Under the pieces are notes generated by a model. It did not search any database, had not been told where the DNA came from, and saw only the letters and a program-made list of their open reading frames with translations. DNA of 64,000 nt from Daejeonella oryzae DSM 19973 (lineage in GTDB: Bacteria > Bacteroidota > Bacteroidia > Sphingobacteriales > Sphingobacteriaceae): assembly GCF_000422945.1 (NCBI RefSeq), contig NZ_AUHA01000003.1:558001-622000 (forward strand), given 5' to 3'. This document shows, in pieces, positions 18,596 to 26,991 of this stretch (position 1 is the stretch's first letter; each line of letters starts with the position of its first letter). Both the position numbers and the translations under genes were made by a program.

Positions 18596-18757
18596 TTGTT
18601 AACATCTCAAAAAGTTATTAACACCTGCTTTAAGTTATTTTAAAGGCATAATTAAATTGTTACATACACGTTTTCCACATTGGGTGTGAATAAGAATAAA
18701 CCTTAGGCCCATGAATATCAGTTAGTGTAAAATGCTAATTTTATTGGTTGTGAAGAA
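18596..18757. promoter_or_regulatory. Cluster of DnaA-box-like 9-mers upstream of dnaB
   Basis: Within the 287-bp AT-rich gap between rlmB and dnaB there is a perfect E. coli-type box TTATTCACA on the minus strand (18685-18693). Three one-mismatch boxes accompany it: TTATTAACA at 18615-18623, TTTTCCACA at 18671-18679, and TTCTTCACA on the minus strand at 18749-18757. TTGTTAACA at 18596-18604 is weaker. The two best sites face each other 5 bp apart. This could be a replication origin element, a DnaA-titration site, or DnaA control of dnaB. Confidence 0.5.
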
Positions 18758-18786
18758 CTTCAAAAATACGCATGTGATATTTGTTA

Positions 18787-18794
18787 TATTTTTG
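18787..18794 (+). promoter_or_regulatory. Bacteroidota -7 element (TAnnTTTG) of dnaB
   Basis: TATTTTTG ends 5 nt before the dnaB ATG, so transcription would begin at or next to the start codon (leaderless mRNA). Confidence 0.5.
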
Positions 18795-18799
18795 TTGCT

Positions 18800-20368
18800 A
18801 TGAGTTTAGAAAAAGATCAGGATTTTAGCCGAAGCACCAAACCCTCTTTTTCCACTGACAGAAGAAGCCGATTAAGCGGAATTCCAAGTGGATTAGGTAA
18901 ATTACCTCCCCAGGCAGTTGATCTAGAAGAAGCAGTTTTAGGGGCTTTAATGCTTGAAAAAGATGCTTTATCTGCCGTTATTGATATTTTAAAGCCTGAA
19001 ATTTTTTATAAAGACAGTCATCAGAAAATTTTTGAAGCTATTCATACATTATTTCAAAAATCTTCCCCTGTAGATATTTTAACAGTTACAGCTCAGCTTC
19101 GTCAGCAGGGTAATCTGGAAATGATTGGCGGGGCATATTATATTACCGAACTAACAAACCGTGTAGCTTCTGCAGCTAATATTGAATATCATGCACGTAT
19201 AATCTCCCAAAAATTTATTCAGCGGGAGTTGATTCGTATTTCTACAGAAATTATAAGCAATGCTTATGAAGACACTACAGACATTTTTGATTTGCTGGAC
19301 AATGCCGAAAAGAATCTTTTCGATATAGCTCAAAATAATTTGCGTAGGGACTCCAGAAAGATGGATGATATTATACGTGAATCATTAGATAATTTAGAGA
19401 AGATTAAAGACCGGGTTGATGGATTAACTGGTGTGGCATCCGGATTTACCGCCCTGGACAGAATGACGTCAGGCTGGCAGCCTTCAGATCTTATTATTAT
19501 TGCTGCCCGTCCGGCAATGGGTAAAACAGCATTTGTATTAACCTGCGCCCGCAATGCTGCAGTACAATTTAATAAACCTGTGGTTGTTTTCTCATTAGAG
19601 ATGTCGTCGGTGCAACTCGTTAATCGTTTGATTTCCGGAGAAACCGAAATTGAGCAGGAAAAAATCCGTAAAGGAAATTTAGCAGAGTGGGAATGGCAAC
19701 AGCTACATTCCAAAATTGGAAAACTTACTGAAGCTCCACTTTTTATTGATGATACACCTGCATTAAATATATTTGAATTTAGGGCCAAATGCCGTCGTCT
19801 AAAAGCACAGTATGACATACAGATGGTCATTGTAGATTACTTACAGCTGATGCACGGAAAGGGCGAAGGAAAAGGTGGTAATCGTGAACAGGAGATCGGT
19901 AGTATTTCCAGAGCACTTAAATCAGTTGCAAAAGAGTTGAATGTTCCTGTAATTGCTCTTTCTCAGTTAAGTCGTGCGGTTGAAACCCGGCCGGGAGCTC
20001 AGAAAAAACCAATGCTCTCCGATTTAAGGGAGTCGGGATCAATAGAGCAGGACGCAGATATGGTATTGTTCTTATATCGCCCGGAATATTACGGATTGAC
20101 GGAAGATGAGGAAGGACGGTCGACAATCGGGATTGGTGAAGTTATTATTGCCAAGCACCGAAACGGTGAAACAGGAACGGTTCCTTTACGATTTATTGGC
20201 AAATTTGTAAAATTTGCTGATTTGGAAGAGGATTTTTCAAGCCCTTCATCATTTAGTAATCCTGATCCTTTTGCCGGAATGGCCCCATCAAAAGATTTTG
20301 AAAAATCAAGTGAATTCATAATCAGACCATCAAGAATGGATGATATGGATGATGAACCTCCTTTTTAA
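18800..20368 (+). CDS. dnaB: Replicative DNA helicase DnaB
   Basis: The hexameric 5'-3' helicase of the replication fork. A ~30-residue Ser/Arg-rich leader precedes the DnaB N domain (PPQAVDLEEAVLGALMLEKDA onward, about 35-135). The RecA-like C domain (about 200-460) has Walker A ARPAMGKTA, SLEMSSVQL, the Walker B region IVDYLQLM, and SDLRESGSIEQDAD with its arginine finger region. There is no intein. A ~60-residue acidic/Ser-rich tail ends in DDMDDEPPF. Length (522 aa) is normal. It has its own probable promoter. Confidence 0.97.
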   Translation: MSLEKDQDFSRSTKPSFSTDRRSRLSGIPSGLGKLPPQAVDLEEAVLGALMLEKDALSAVIDILKPEIFYKDSHQKIFEAIHTLFQKSSPVDILTVTAQLRQQGNLEMIGGAYYITELTNRVASAANIEYHARIISQKFIQRELIRISTEIISNAYEDTTDIFDLLDNAEKNLFDIAQNNLRRDSRKMDDIIRESLDNLEKIKDRVDGLTGVASGFTALDRMTSGWQPSDLIIIAARPAMGKTAFVLTCARNAAVQFNKPVVVFSLEMSSVQLVNRLISGETEIEQEKIRKGNLAEWEWQQLHSKIGKLTEAPLFIDDTPALNIFEFRAKCRRLKAQYDIQMVIVDYLQLMHGKGEGKGGNREQEIGSISRALKSVAKELNVPVIALSQLSRAVETRPGAQKKPMLSDLRESGSIEQDADMVLFLYRPEYYGLTEDEEGRSTIGIGEVIIAKHRNGETGTVPLRFIGKFVKFADLEEDFSSPSSFSNPDPFAGMAPSKDFEKSSEFIIRPSRMDDMDDEPPF

Positions 20369-20390
20369 AAAAAGGATTATAAAAATTAGT

Positions 20391-21590
20391 TTAGAATAAG
20401 ATGCCTAATAAAACCCCTGCAAAAATCAAAGCAGGGGTTTTTATTTTGGTATAAAGGAGTAAAAAAAATGTTGCTGCAACAATACTAATTGACAGGAAAT
20501 TTATGCCCATTGGCTGCAACAGCAACACAAAGGCTGCCACCATAAACCCAACTGACACTGCATTAATTCCTGAAAGAGAGTTTTTAATCCTGGTGATTTT
20601 TTTAAGATCATTCCAAAAAGGGACAATGAACAGGACTAGTATTATTCCCGGTAAATTAATTCCCAGAACTGCAACTATGCTTCCAAGTATTTGTCCCAAA
20701 GAACCATAACCGGAATTTTTCATAGTCATGGTACCAATGTAAGATGTAAAAGAAAAAGTGGGACCCGGTATCGCCTGTTGCAAGGCAAATCCTGCAATGA
20801 ATTCTTTAGAAGTAATGTATTGCTTCATCTCCACAAATTCGGTAAACATAAATGGCACTAACACCTGCCCGCCTCCAAAAATCATAATCCCGTTACGGTA
20901 AAAATTCTCGAATAAACGGATAGGCAAACTAAAAGGCGATGTTCTGTTTATTAACGCTCCCAAAGCGGCAAATAGCAATAAGATTCCAATGAAATAGCTA
21001 ATCTTCTGCGGATTGATTTTTGAAAATAATTTAAATCTTAACTCACTCTCTTCTAATGGAGTATCAATTGATGATGAAATAATTCCTCCAAGTAAAATTA
21101 GTATGGGAAATATATATGCATTAGACAATATGAGTGTGGCAATGACTGAAGCTACTGCAAGCCAAATTTTAATTTTAGAATTTAAAACCGTTTTCCCTAA
21201 ACTGAATGCAGCATAGGCTACAATACCCACGGCCACTGGTTGAATGAATTTTAAAACAGAGTCAAATTTATCTTTTTGGCCCAGCATAGTATAACTTATG
21301 GCCGCAAAGCACATGATTGCGGCTGATGGGAAGATCCAGATTAAAAAAGTTATAAGCGCAATTGGTAAGCCTCCTACTTTGTATCCAACTCCAACAAGGG
21401 TTTGTGTGGAAGAAGGACCAGGTAAAATTTGAGTCAGGGCATTTAATTCTAAAAGTTCTTCTTTAGAAATATAATGCCGCTTTTGAACAAAACTACTAAG
21501 CATCATTCCGATATGAGCCTGTGCACCGCCAAAAGCTGTACATGTAAACCAAATCACATCTTTCAGGAATAGTAAATGACGTTTGTTCAC
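20391..21590 (-). CDS. chrA: Chromate transporter family protein (ChrA/CHR)
   Basis: An inner-membrane CHR-superfamily protein with two homologous halves. The first (about 10-180) has FTCTAFGGAQAHIGMM and TQILPGPSSTQT. The second (about 215-399) has IMIFGGGQVLVPF and QQAIPGPTFSFTSY. Members export chromate, or in some cases take part in sulfate or other anion handling; the physiological substrate here is unproven. Length (399 aa) is that of long-chain ChrA. It lies 10 nt after the TPR gene, probably co-transcribed. Its 3' end contains a hairpin that probably terminates dnaB. Confidence 0.9.
   Translation of the reverse strand: MNKRHLLFLKDVIWFTCTAFGGAQAHIGMMLSSFVQKRHYISKEELLELNALTQILPGPSSTQTLVGVGYKVGGLPIALITFLIWIFPSAAIMCFAAISYTMLGQKDKFDSVLKFIQPVAVGIVAYAAFSLGKTVLNSKIKIWLAVASVIATLILSNAYIFPILILLGGIISSSIDTPLEESELRFKLFSKINPQKISYFIGILLLFAALGALINRTSPFSLPIRLFENFYRNGIMIFGGGQVLVPFMFTEFVEMKQYITSKEFIAGFALQQAIPGPTFSFTSYIGTMTMKNSGYGSLGQILGSIVAVLGINLPGIILVLFIVPFWNDLKKITRIKNSLSGINAVSVGFMVAAFVLLLQPMGINFLSISIVAATFFLLLYTKIKTPALIFAGVLLGILF
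20410..20447 (+). terminator. Terminator of dnaB lying inside the 3' coding end of chrA
   Basis: A perfect 10-bp stem (AAACCCCTGC / GCAGGGGTTT) with a 10-nt loop is followed by a T-rich tract on the + strand, 42 nt past the dnaB stop. The same bases encode the last ~13 residues of chrA on the minus strand. Confidence 0.75.
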
Positions 21591-21600
21591 GGTCTATTAC

Positions 21601-21936
21601 TTAATCATCTTCGTAATCCAAACCTATAGCAGAATTGTAAATAGCCTGTAATTCAGAAAAGGCGTGCATATCTTTGGAATTTCTGGCTACTTTCATTCCA
21701 TCCTGATACGTTTTTACAGCATCGTTCTTACGATCCAATGCTTCATATAATTTACCAAGATGATAATAGGTGCCAACGTAATCTGCATGATTTGTAATTA
21801 GATCTTCATAATATTCAAGCGCTTTTTCAAGCTCATTTGAGTTTAAATATTCCGTTGCAAGGGCATATTTTAAAAAAGGATCATTAGGTTCGTTCTGGAG
21901 AAAATCCAAAAGCTTCTGTAATCGGTTTCGGTGCAT
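21601..21936 (-). CDS. Small TPR-repeat protein
   Basis: A 111-residue cytosolic protein made of about three tetratricopeptide units: FLKYALATEYLNSNELEKALEYYEDL, then YVGTYYHLGKLYEALDRKNDAVKTY. It ends in an acidic DYEDD tail. TPRs mediate protein-protein contacts; the partner is unknown. It is divergent from etfB and lies just upstream of chrA on the same strand. Confidence 0.8.
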   Translation of the reverse strand: MHRNRLQKLLDFLQNEPNDPFLKYALATEYLNSNELEKALEYYEDLITNHADYVGTYYHLGKLYEALDRKNDAVKTYQDGMKVARNSKDMHAFSELQAIYNSAIGLDYEDD

Positions 21937-21957
21937 TTTAAATTTGGCTTTTTTAGT

Positions 21958-21965
21958 TAGATTTG
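21958..21965 (+). promoter_or_regulatory. Bacteroidota -7 element (TAnnTTTG) of etfBA
   Basis: TAGATTTG matches the consensus 16 nt before the etfB ATG. A TTG at 21944-21946 is too close to serve as the -33 element. Confidence 0.5.
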
Positions 21966-21981
21966 CAAAAACAGAATTTAT

Positions 21982-22719
21982 ATGAAAATATTAGTTTGTG
22001 TCAGTAACGTTCCGGATACGACAACAAAAATAACTTTTACCAACGATAATACGCAATTTAACACTGCAGGTGTTCAGTACATCCTAAATCCGTATGATGA
22101 GATTGCTTTAGCCCGTGCTATAGAACTTTGTGAAGGTGGAAAAGGGAGTATTACCATTATCAATGTTGGAGAATCTTCAACAGAACCTACAATCCGAAAA
22201 GCTTTGGCTATTGGAGCTGATGATGCCGTAAGAATTAATGCTGCACCACGTGATGCGTATTTTGTGGCTTATCAAATTGCGCAATATGCTAAACAAAATG
22301 CATTCGACATTATTTTAACCGGTAGAGAATCTATTGATTACAATGGTTCTCAGGTTGCAGCAATGATTGGTGAATTTTTAGATATCCCATCTATTTCTAT
22401 CATTAAAAAACTAGACTTAGAAGGTTCAAATGCTATTATTCAAAGAGAAATTGAAGGCGGTAAAGAAATTTTAACGGTTCAGTTACCTTTTGTAGCAAGT
22501 TGCGCAGAAGGTGTTGCTGAAGCTAAAATTCCAAATATGCGGGGTATTATGTCTGCCAGGACAAAACCATTGCAAGTTATAGATGCTCAGCAAATAGAAC
22601 AGGTTTCAGAATTTAAAAAATATGAAACTCCTGCCCCACGCGGTGCTGTCACGATGGTGGATTCTGCAGAAGCGGAAAAGCTTATAAATTTATTACACAC
22701 AGAAGCAAAAGTTATATAG
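21982..22719 (+). CDS. etfB: Electron transfer flavoprotein, beta subunit
   Basis: The AMP-binding subunit of ETF, which carries electrons from acyl-CoA dehydrogenases to the respiratory chain. It begins KILVCVSNVPDT and contains LNPYDEIALARAIEL, ILTGRESIDYNGSQVAAMIGE and the C-terminal recognition-loop region. Length (245 aa) is typical. etfA follows 24 nt downstream. An acyl-CoA dehydrogenase gene that may use this ETF begins at the right edge of the window. Confidence 0.95.
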   Translation: MKILVCVSNVPDTTTKITFTNDNTQFNTAGVQYILNPYDEIALARAIELCEGGKGSITIINVGESSTEPTIRKALAIGADDAVRINAAPRDAYFVAYQIAQYAKQNAFDIILTGRESIDYNGSQVAAMIGEFLDIPSISIIKKLDLEGSNAIIQREIEGGKEILTVQLPFVASCAEGVAEAKIPNMRGIMSARTKPLQVIDAQQIEQVSEFKKYETPAPRGAVTMVDSAEAEKLINLLHTEAKVI

Positions 22720-22743
22720 TCACTTACAGAAGAAAGATCAAAT

Positions 22744-23721
22744 ATGTCAGTTTTAGTATATGTAGAGAATGCAGACGGCAAGTTCAAGAAATCAACTTAT
22801 GAAGTAATTTCTTACGCCAAAACTGTAGCCGATCAATTAAATACACACTTAACCGCAATTTCTATAGGTGATGTTAGTCATGAAGATCTTGAAAGCTTAG
22901 GCAAATATGGTTCTGCTAAAGTTTTAAATGTTTCGGATGAGCAGTTAAAAACTTTTGTTAACCAAGCTTATGCATCTGTAATAGCCGAAGCGGCTTCAAA
23001 GGAAGGTGCTAAAGTTGTAGTATTAGCCAATTCATTTACCGGAAAAGGTTTGGCGCCACGTATTGCAGTTAAATTGCAGGCTGGTTTAGCAGACAGCGCT
23101 GTCGAATTACCTTCAACAGATGACGGTAAATTTATTGTAAAGAAAACAGCATTTTCAGGTAAAGCATTTGCATTTATTGAGTTAACATCTGATGTTAAAA
23201 TAATCGCTTTAAATCCTAACTCATATAAAGTTGTAGAAAACGGATCTCCTGCAACGGTAGTAGATTTTGCTTCAGACTCAAATGAGTCTGATTTTAAAAC
23301 CATGGTTAAAGAAATTGTGAGAGCTACCGATAAGGTTTCACTACCGGAGGCAGAATTAGTGGTTTCGGCAGGCCGTGGAATGAAAGGCCCGGAAAACTGG
23401 GCTATGATTGAAGAACTTGCCGACCTTTTAGGAGCTGCTACTGCCTGTTCAAAGCCGGTTTCTGATGCAGGATGGCGCCCTCATGAGGAACATGTCGGAC
23501 AAACAGGAATTGCTGTAAGTCCTAATTTATATATTGCAATAGGTATATCCGGAGCCATCCAACATTTAGCAGGAGTTAGTTCATCAAAAACAATTGTTGT
23601 CATTAATAAGGATCCGGAAGCCCCGTTTTTTAAAGTTGCTGATTACGGAATTGTTGGAGATGCGTTTGAAATTGTTCCTAAATTAATTGAAGCAGTTAAG
23701 AGTTATAAGTCAAATTCTTAA
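22744..23721 (+). CDS. etfA: Electron transfer flavoprotein, alpha subunit
   Basis: The FAD-binding subunit of ETF. The C-terminal FAD domain carries [48 protein letters not shown] and [16 protein letters not shown], the signature of EtfA. The N-terminal half is the ETF-fold domain shared with EtfB. Length (325 aa) is normal. It is the second gene of the etfBA operon. Confidence 0.96.
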   Translation: MSVLVYVENADGKFKKSTYEVISYAKTVADQLNTHLTAISIGDVSHEDLESLGKYGSAKVLNVSDEQLKTFVNQAYASVIAEAASKEGAKVVVLANSFTGKGLAPRIAVKLQAGLADSAVELPSTDDGKFIVKKTAFSGKAFAFIELTSDVKIIALNPNSYKVVENGSPATVVDFASDSNESDFKTMVKEIVRATDKVSLPEAELVVSAGRGMKGPENWAMIEELADLLGAATACSKPVSDAGWRPHEEHVGQTGIAVSPNLYIAIGISGAIQHLAGVSSSKTIVVINKDPEAPFFKVADYGIVGDAFEIVPKLIEAVKSYKSNS

Positions 23722-23879
23722 TAGCTAATTATGCCAATCATTTAAGCAATAGGAAATTCTTAACTTTATTAGAACAGACTATTGCTTATTTGCATTTGTA
23801 ATCGTTTATAAATAAACCAGCTTAAAATTGAATACAACTGGTTCTTGTAGCTTTACCAGCAATAAAAATAACTAACGGG

Positions 23880-24476
23880 ATGAAAAAAATTAAACTGGAT
23901 ATTGTTGGTTTATCATATAGTCAAACACAATCCGGGGCTTACGCCTTGGTTTTAGGAGAAGTAAGCGGACGAAGAAGATTACCAATAATCATTGGTGGTT
24001 TTGAAGCTCAGGCCATAGCTATCGAAATCGAGAAAATGACCCCTAGCCGTCCTTTAACACATGATTTATTTAAATCTTTTGCAGAAGCCTATCATGTAGT
24101 CATTCAGGAAGTGATTATTTACAACCTGGTAGATGGTATTTTTTACGCCAAGCTTTTATGTAATGATGGAAAAAAGACTGTGGAGATCGATGCCCGTACA
24201 TCAGATGCTATAGCATTGGCGGTACGATTTGAATGTGCTATTTACACATACGAATTCATTTTGGCTACTGCAGGTATTGTTATCGAAGGAAACGATTTTG
24301 TATTTCTTGAGAATATCGAAGCGACTCCCGAAGAAAAAACAGGCTCTACTCCTGTTAACCTGGCATCATTAAGTGATGAAGAACTTAAAACTAAACTTCA
24401 GGAAGCCCTTACTGAAGAAGCTTACGAAAAAGCAGCTCGCATCAGAGACGAATTATCAAGAAGAAAATCCTCATGA
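23880..24476 (+). CDS. Bifunctional nuclease (BFN/DUF151) domain protein with UVR motif
   Basis: Residues 1-140 match the bifunctional nuclease family (DUF151), with LPIIIGGFEAQAIAIEIE, RPLTHDLF and EIDARTSDAIALAVR. Plant and thermophile members cleave RNA and DNA. Residues ~158-195 (LSDEELKTKLQEALTEEAYEKAARIRDEL) form a UvrB/UvrC-type UVR motif, as in many Bacteroidota homologues, suggesting protein contact or stress-linked regulation. It stands alone between etfA and nupC. A TTG-N17-TAGCTTTA arrangement at 23828-23855 is a one-mismatch promoter candidate. Confidence 0.87.
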   Translation: MKKIKLDIVGLSYSQTQSGAYALVLGEVSGRRRLPIIIGGFEAQAIAIEIEKMTPSRPLTHDLFKSFAEAYHVVIQEVIIYNLVDGIFYAKLLCNDGKKTVEIDARTSDAIALAVRFECAIYTYEFILATAGIVIEGNDFVFLENIEATPEEKTGSTPVNLASLSDEELKTKLQEALTEEAYEKAARIRDELSRRKSS

Positions 24477-24602
24477 TAAATGTTCTTTTTATCAGAAATA
24501 ACCGAAATATCTTTAATAAAAATTTTAATTCACATATTAAAGTTTAGTATTACCAATCTTATTTATAATTTTCACGCTTAATACAGAAGTACATTCGTTT
24601 TT

Positions 24603-25877
24603 ATGGAAAGATTTACCGGTCTAATTGGCATTATACTGATTTTTGCTATTGCCTTCTTAATGTCAAATAACCGAAAAGCTATTAATTATCGTCTGGTCCT
24701 CACCGGATTAGCCATTCAAATTGTATTAGCCATATTCATTCTCAAAGTCCCTATTGGTAAAGAAATTTTTGGTTGGTTAGGTGCTGCGGTTACCAAGGTG
24801 CTCGATTTTTCCCAGGCGGGTGCTGCATTTGTTTTTGGAGCTTTGGTTAATAAAGGCTTTATGGATAAAGCATTTGGAGCAGGTAACGACTTTATTTTCT
24901 TTTTTAAAATTATACCAACAATTATTTTCGTTGCCGTTCTGGTTAGCGTAGCCTATTATTTGGGAATAATGCAGCGGATCGTAAAGTTCTTTGCATTAAT
25001 AGTATATAAATTAATGGGCGTTTCAGGCTCAGAAGCTGTATCAAATGTTGCAAGTGCATTCGTAGGCCAGGTTGAAGCGCAAATCATGATCAAACCTTAT
25101 TTAAAAGGGATGACGATGTCAGAGCTTCTTGCATCAATGACCGGTAGCATGGCATGTATAGCAGGCGGTGTTATGGCAGTTTATATTGCACTCGGTGTTC
25201 CAGCAGAATATTTGATAGCAGCCAGCATAATGGCGGCTCCGGGAGCTCTGGTTATATCTAAAATTGTGTGGCCAGAAACTGAGGTTTCTGAAACTAAGGG
25301 TAAAGTATCCCTTGAAATTAAAAAAACCAATGCCAACCTGGTGGATGCAATATCTCACGGAGCCAGCGACGGACTAAAAGTCGGTTTAAACGTTGTTGCC
25401 ATGTTAATAGGATTTATTGCCATTATAGCATTATTGGATTATGTATTAGGCAAAATTGGCGCAGGTTTAGGCAACATTGGTTTATCTCTTGCATTTATAG
25501 GAATAGATATAAACACGCTTAGTTTAAATCAAATATTAGGTTCTTTATTTTCAGTATTTGCTTACGCGATGGGTGTTCCGGCAAAAGATATTCAGGTTGC
25601 CGGATCTTTAATGGGCACAAAAATGGTTATAAACGAATTTGTAGCCTACCTTGATCTGGCGAAAATCAAATCAACGTTAGATCATAAAACATTGTTAATT
25701 ACCAGTTTCGCTTTGTGCGGATTTGCAAACTTTAGTTCTATCGCAATCCAGGTTGGTGGTATAGGCGAGCTTGCACCAGAACGCAGAACCGATCTTGCAA
25801 AACTTGGAGTTAGAGCCCTAATCTGCGGAACGCTGGCATCTTATTTATCAGCTACTATCGCCGGAATCCTACTTTAA
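24603..25877 (+). CDS. nupC: Concentrative nucleoside transporter (NupC/CNT family)
   Basis: An inner-membrane cation-coupled nucleoside importer. The CNT layout is clear: an N-terminal helix bundle ending in FVFGALVNKG, the gate domain, the core QVEAQIMIKPYL and MTGSMACIAGGVMAVYIALG segments, ISHGASDGLKVGLNV, and MGTKMVINEFVAYLDL. Length (424 aa) is typical. The DUF3667 gene starts 4 nt after its stop, so the two are probably co-transcribed. Proton or sodium coupling cannot be decided from sequence by eye. Confidence 0.93.
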   Translation: MERFTGLIGIILIFAIAFLMSNNRKAINYRLVLTGLAIQIVLAIFILKVPIGKEIFGWLGAAVTKVLDFSQAGAAFVFGALVNKGFMDKAFGAGNDFIFFFKIIPTIIFVAVLVSVAYYLGIMQRIVKFFALIVYKLMGVSGSEAVSNVASAFVGQVEAQIMIKPYLKGMTMSELLASMTGSMACIAGGVMAVYIALGVPAEYLIAASIMAAPGALVISKIVWPETEVSETKGKVSLEIKKTNANLVDAISHGASDGLKVGLNVVAMLIGFIAIIALLDYVLGKIGAGLGNIGLSLAFIGIDINTLSLNQILGSLFSVFAYAMGVPAKDIQVAGSLMGTKMVINEFVAYLDLAKIKSTLDHKTLLITSFALCGFANFSSIAIQVGGIGELAPERRTDLAKLGVRALICGTLASYLSATIAGILL

Positions 25878-25881
25878 AATA

Positions 25882-26877
25882 ATGAAAAAAAATTACCGGG
25901 CAGAAACCGACTGCCTGAATTGCGGAGCAGTTGTGCAGGGAAATTACTGTAGTGTCTGTGGACAGCAAAATATAGAGGTAATTGAAAAATTCTGGCCTAT
26001 GATTACCCATAGCATCGGCCACTATTTTCATTTCGATTCAAAACTCACTAATACCATTGGTCCTCTTCTTACCAAGCCGGGCTATCTAACTAATTATTAT
26101 ATTTCGGGTAAGCGTAATTCTTACCTGCATCCTATTCAAACTTATCTCTTTATTAGTATAGTTTTCTTCCTGCTTATGCCAATAGGTAATGATGTAAACA
26201 TTAAGGATAAAAAATTAGCATCAAAAATTAAGGAGGAGCAAATTTCAGAAAAGAAACTCTTGGAATCAGCGGCGAAAGATGCAAATTCGGCAGGTATCAC
26301 TATAGGCAAATCCACCGCGGGCAAAGAAAAGCACGTAATTTTCAATGGCTGGCAACTGGACCAGGATTCGACTATTGAGGCTTATGAAAAAAGACAAAAT
26401 GCACTACCACCTTCAAAGCGGGATAACTTTTTTAGCCATTATGCCAATAAACAACTTTTAAAAATCACAGGCAAAGACAGCGAGAAATACGTTGATAAAT
26501 TCATCCAGAATTTGCCAAAGCTGATGTTTATTCTCCTCCCCTTATTTGCGGTAATACTCAAACTGGTATTCTGGCGAAACAGGAAATATTACATCGAGCA
26601 TTTTGTGTATTCGCTGCATTTACATTCTTTTTTGTTTATTCTTTTTATTATTCTCCTGATATTAGATTTTATAAGCCTCGGATTTATTTCCGGTGGAGTG
26701 ATTACTTTAATTGCTATTCTGCTTATTATATGGTATGTGTACAGGTCATTAAGGGTAGTATATATTAATAGTCGATGGAGGATTATTGGAAAGATGCTCC
26801 TCCTCTCTCTGAGTTATATGACCGTTTTCTTCTTCTCCTTGTTAATGATTGTTTTTATACTCTTTTTTACAATTTAA
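25882..26877 (+). CDS. DUF3667 membrane protein with N-terminal zinc ribbon
   Basis: I recognise the Bacteroidota DUF3667 family. A short zinc-ribbon-like motif has C11, C14, C23 and C26 (CLNCG...CSVCG). It is followed by ITHSIGHYFHFDSKLTNT and the KPGYLTNYYISGKRNSYLHPI segment typical of the family. A helix near 90-105, a charged cytosolic loop (about 110-210) and four C-terminal membrane helices follow. The function is unknown. Its tight coupling to nupC suggests shared expression only. Confidence 0.85.
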   Translation: MKKNYRAETDCLNCGAVVQGNYCSVCGQQNIEVIEKFWPMITHSIGHYFHFDSKLTNTIGPLLTKPGYLTNYYISGKRNSYLHPIQTYLFISIVFFLLMPIGNDVNIKDKKLASKIKEEQISEKKLLESAAKDANSAGITIGKSTAGKEKHVIFNGWQLDQDSTIEAYEKRQNALPPSKRDNFFSHYANKQLLKITGKDSEKYVDKFIQNLPKLMFILLPLFAVILKLVFWRNRKYYIEHFVYSLHLHSFLFILFIILLILDFISLGFISGGVITLIAILLIIWYVYRSLRVVYINSRWRIIGKMLLLSLSYMTVFFFSLLMIVFILFFTI

Positions 26878-26935
26878 TTTACCTAACAAGTCTGATTAAG
26901 GTATTTGCCAATCTTTATGAAAATATTTATATACT

Positions 26936-26971
26936 AAAACGCCCTCATTCGCAATTGAATGAGGGCGTTTT
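26936..26971. terminator. Bidirectional rho-independent terminator
   Basis: A 15-bp stem (AAAACGCCCTCATTC / GAATGAGGGCGTTTT) with a 6-nt loop lies between the convergent DUF3667 gene (+) and gltA (-), with an A-run and a T-run on the respective flanks. Confidence 0.9.
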
Positions 26972-26991
26972 GTTAGTATTGTTACTGGTTA

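Noticed and set aside
19330-19830. 166-codon minus-strand open frame within dnaB
   Set aside because: It is a shadow of a highly conserved gene, has no domain signature and no initiation context.
18800-20368. Intein in dnaB
   Set aside because: The Walker A and DnaB motifs are continuous and the 522-aa length is normal, so there is no intein.
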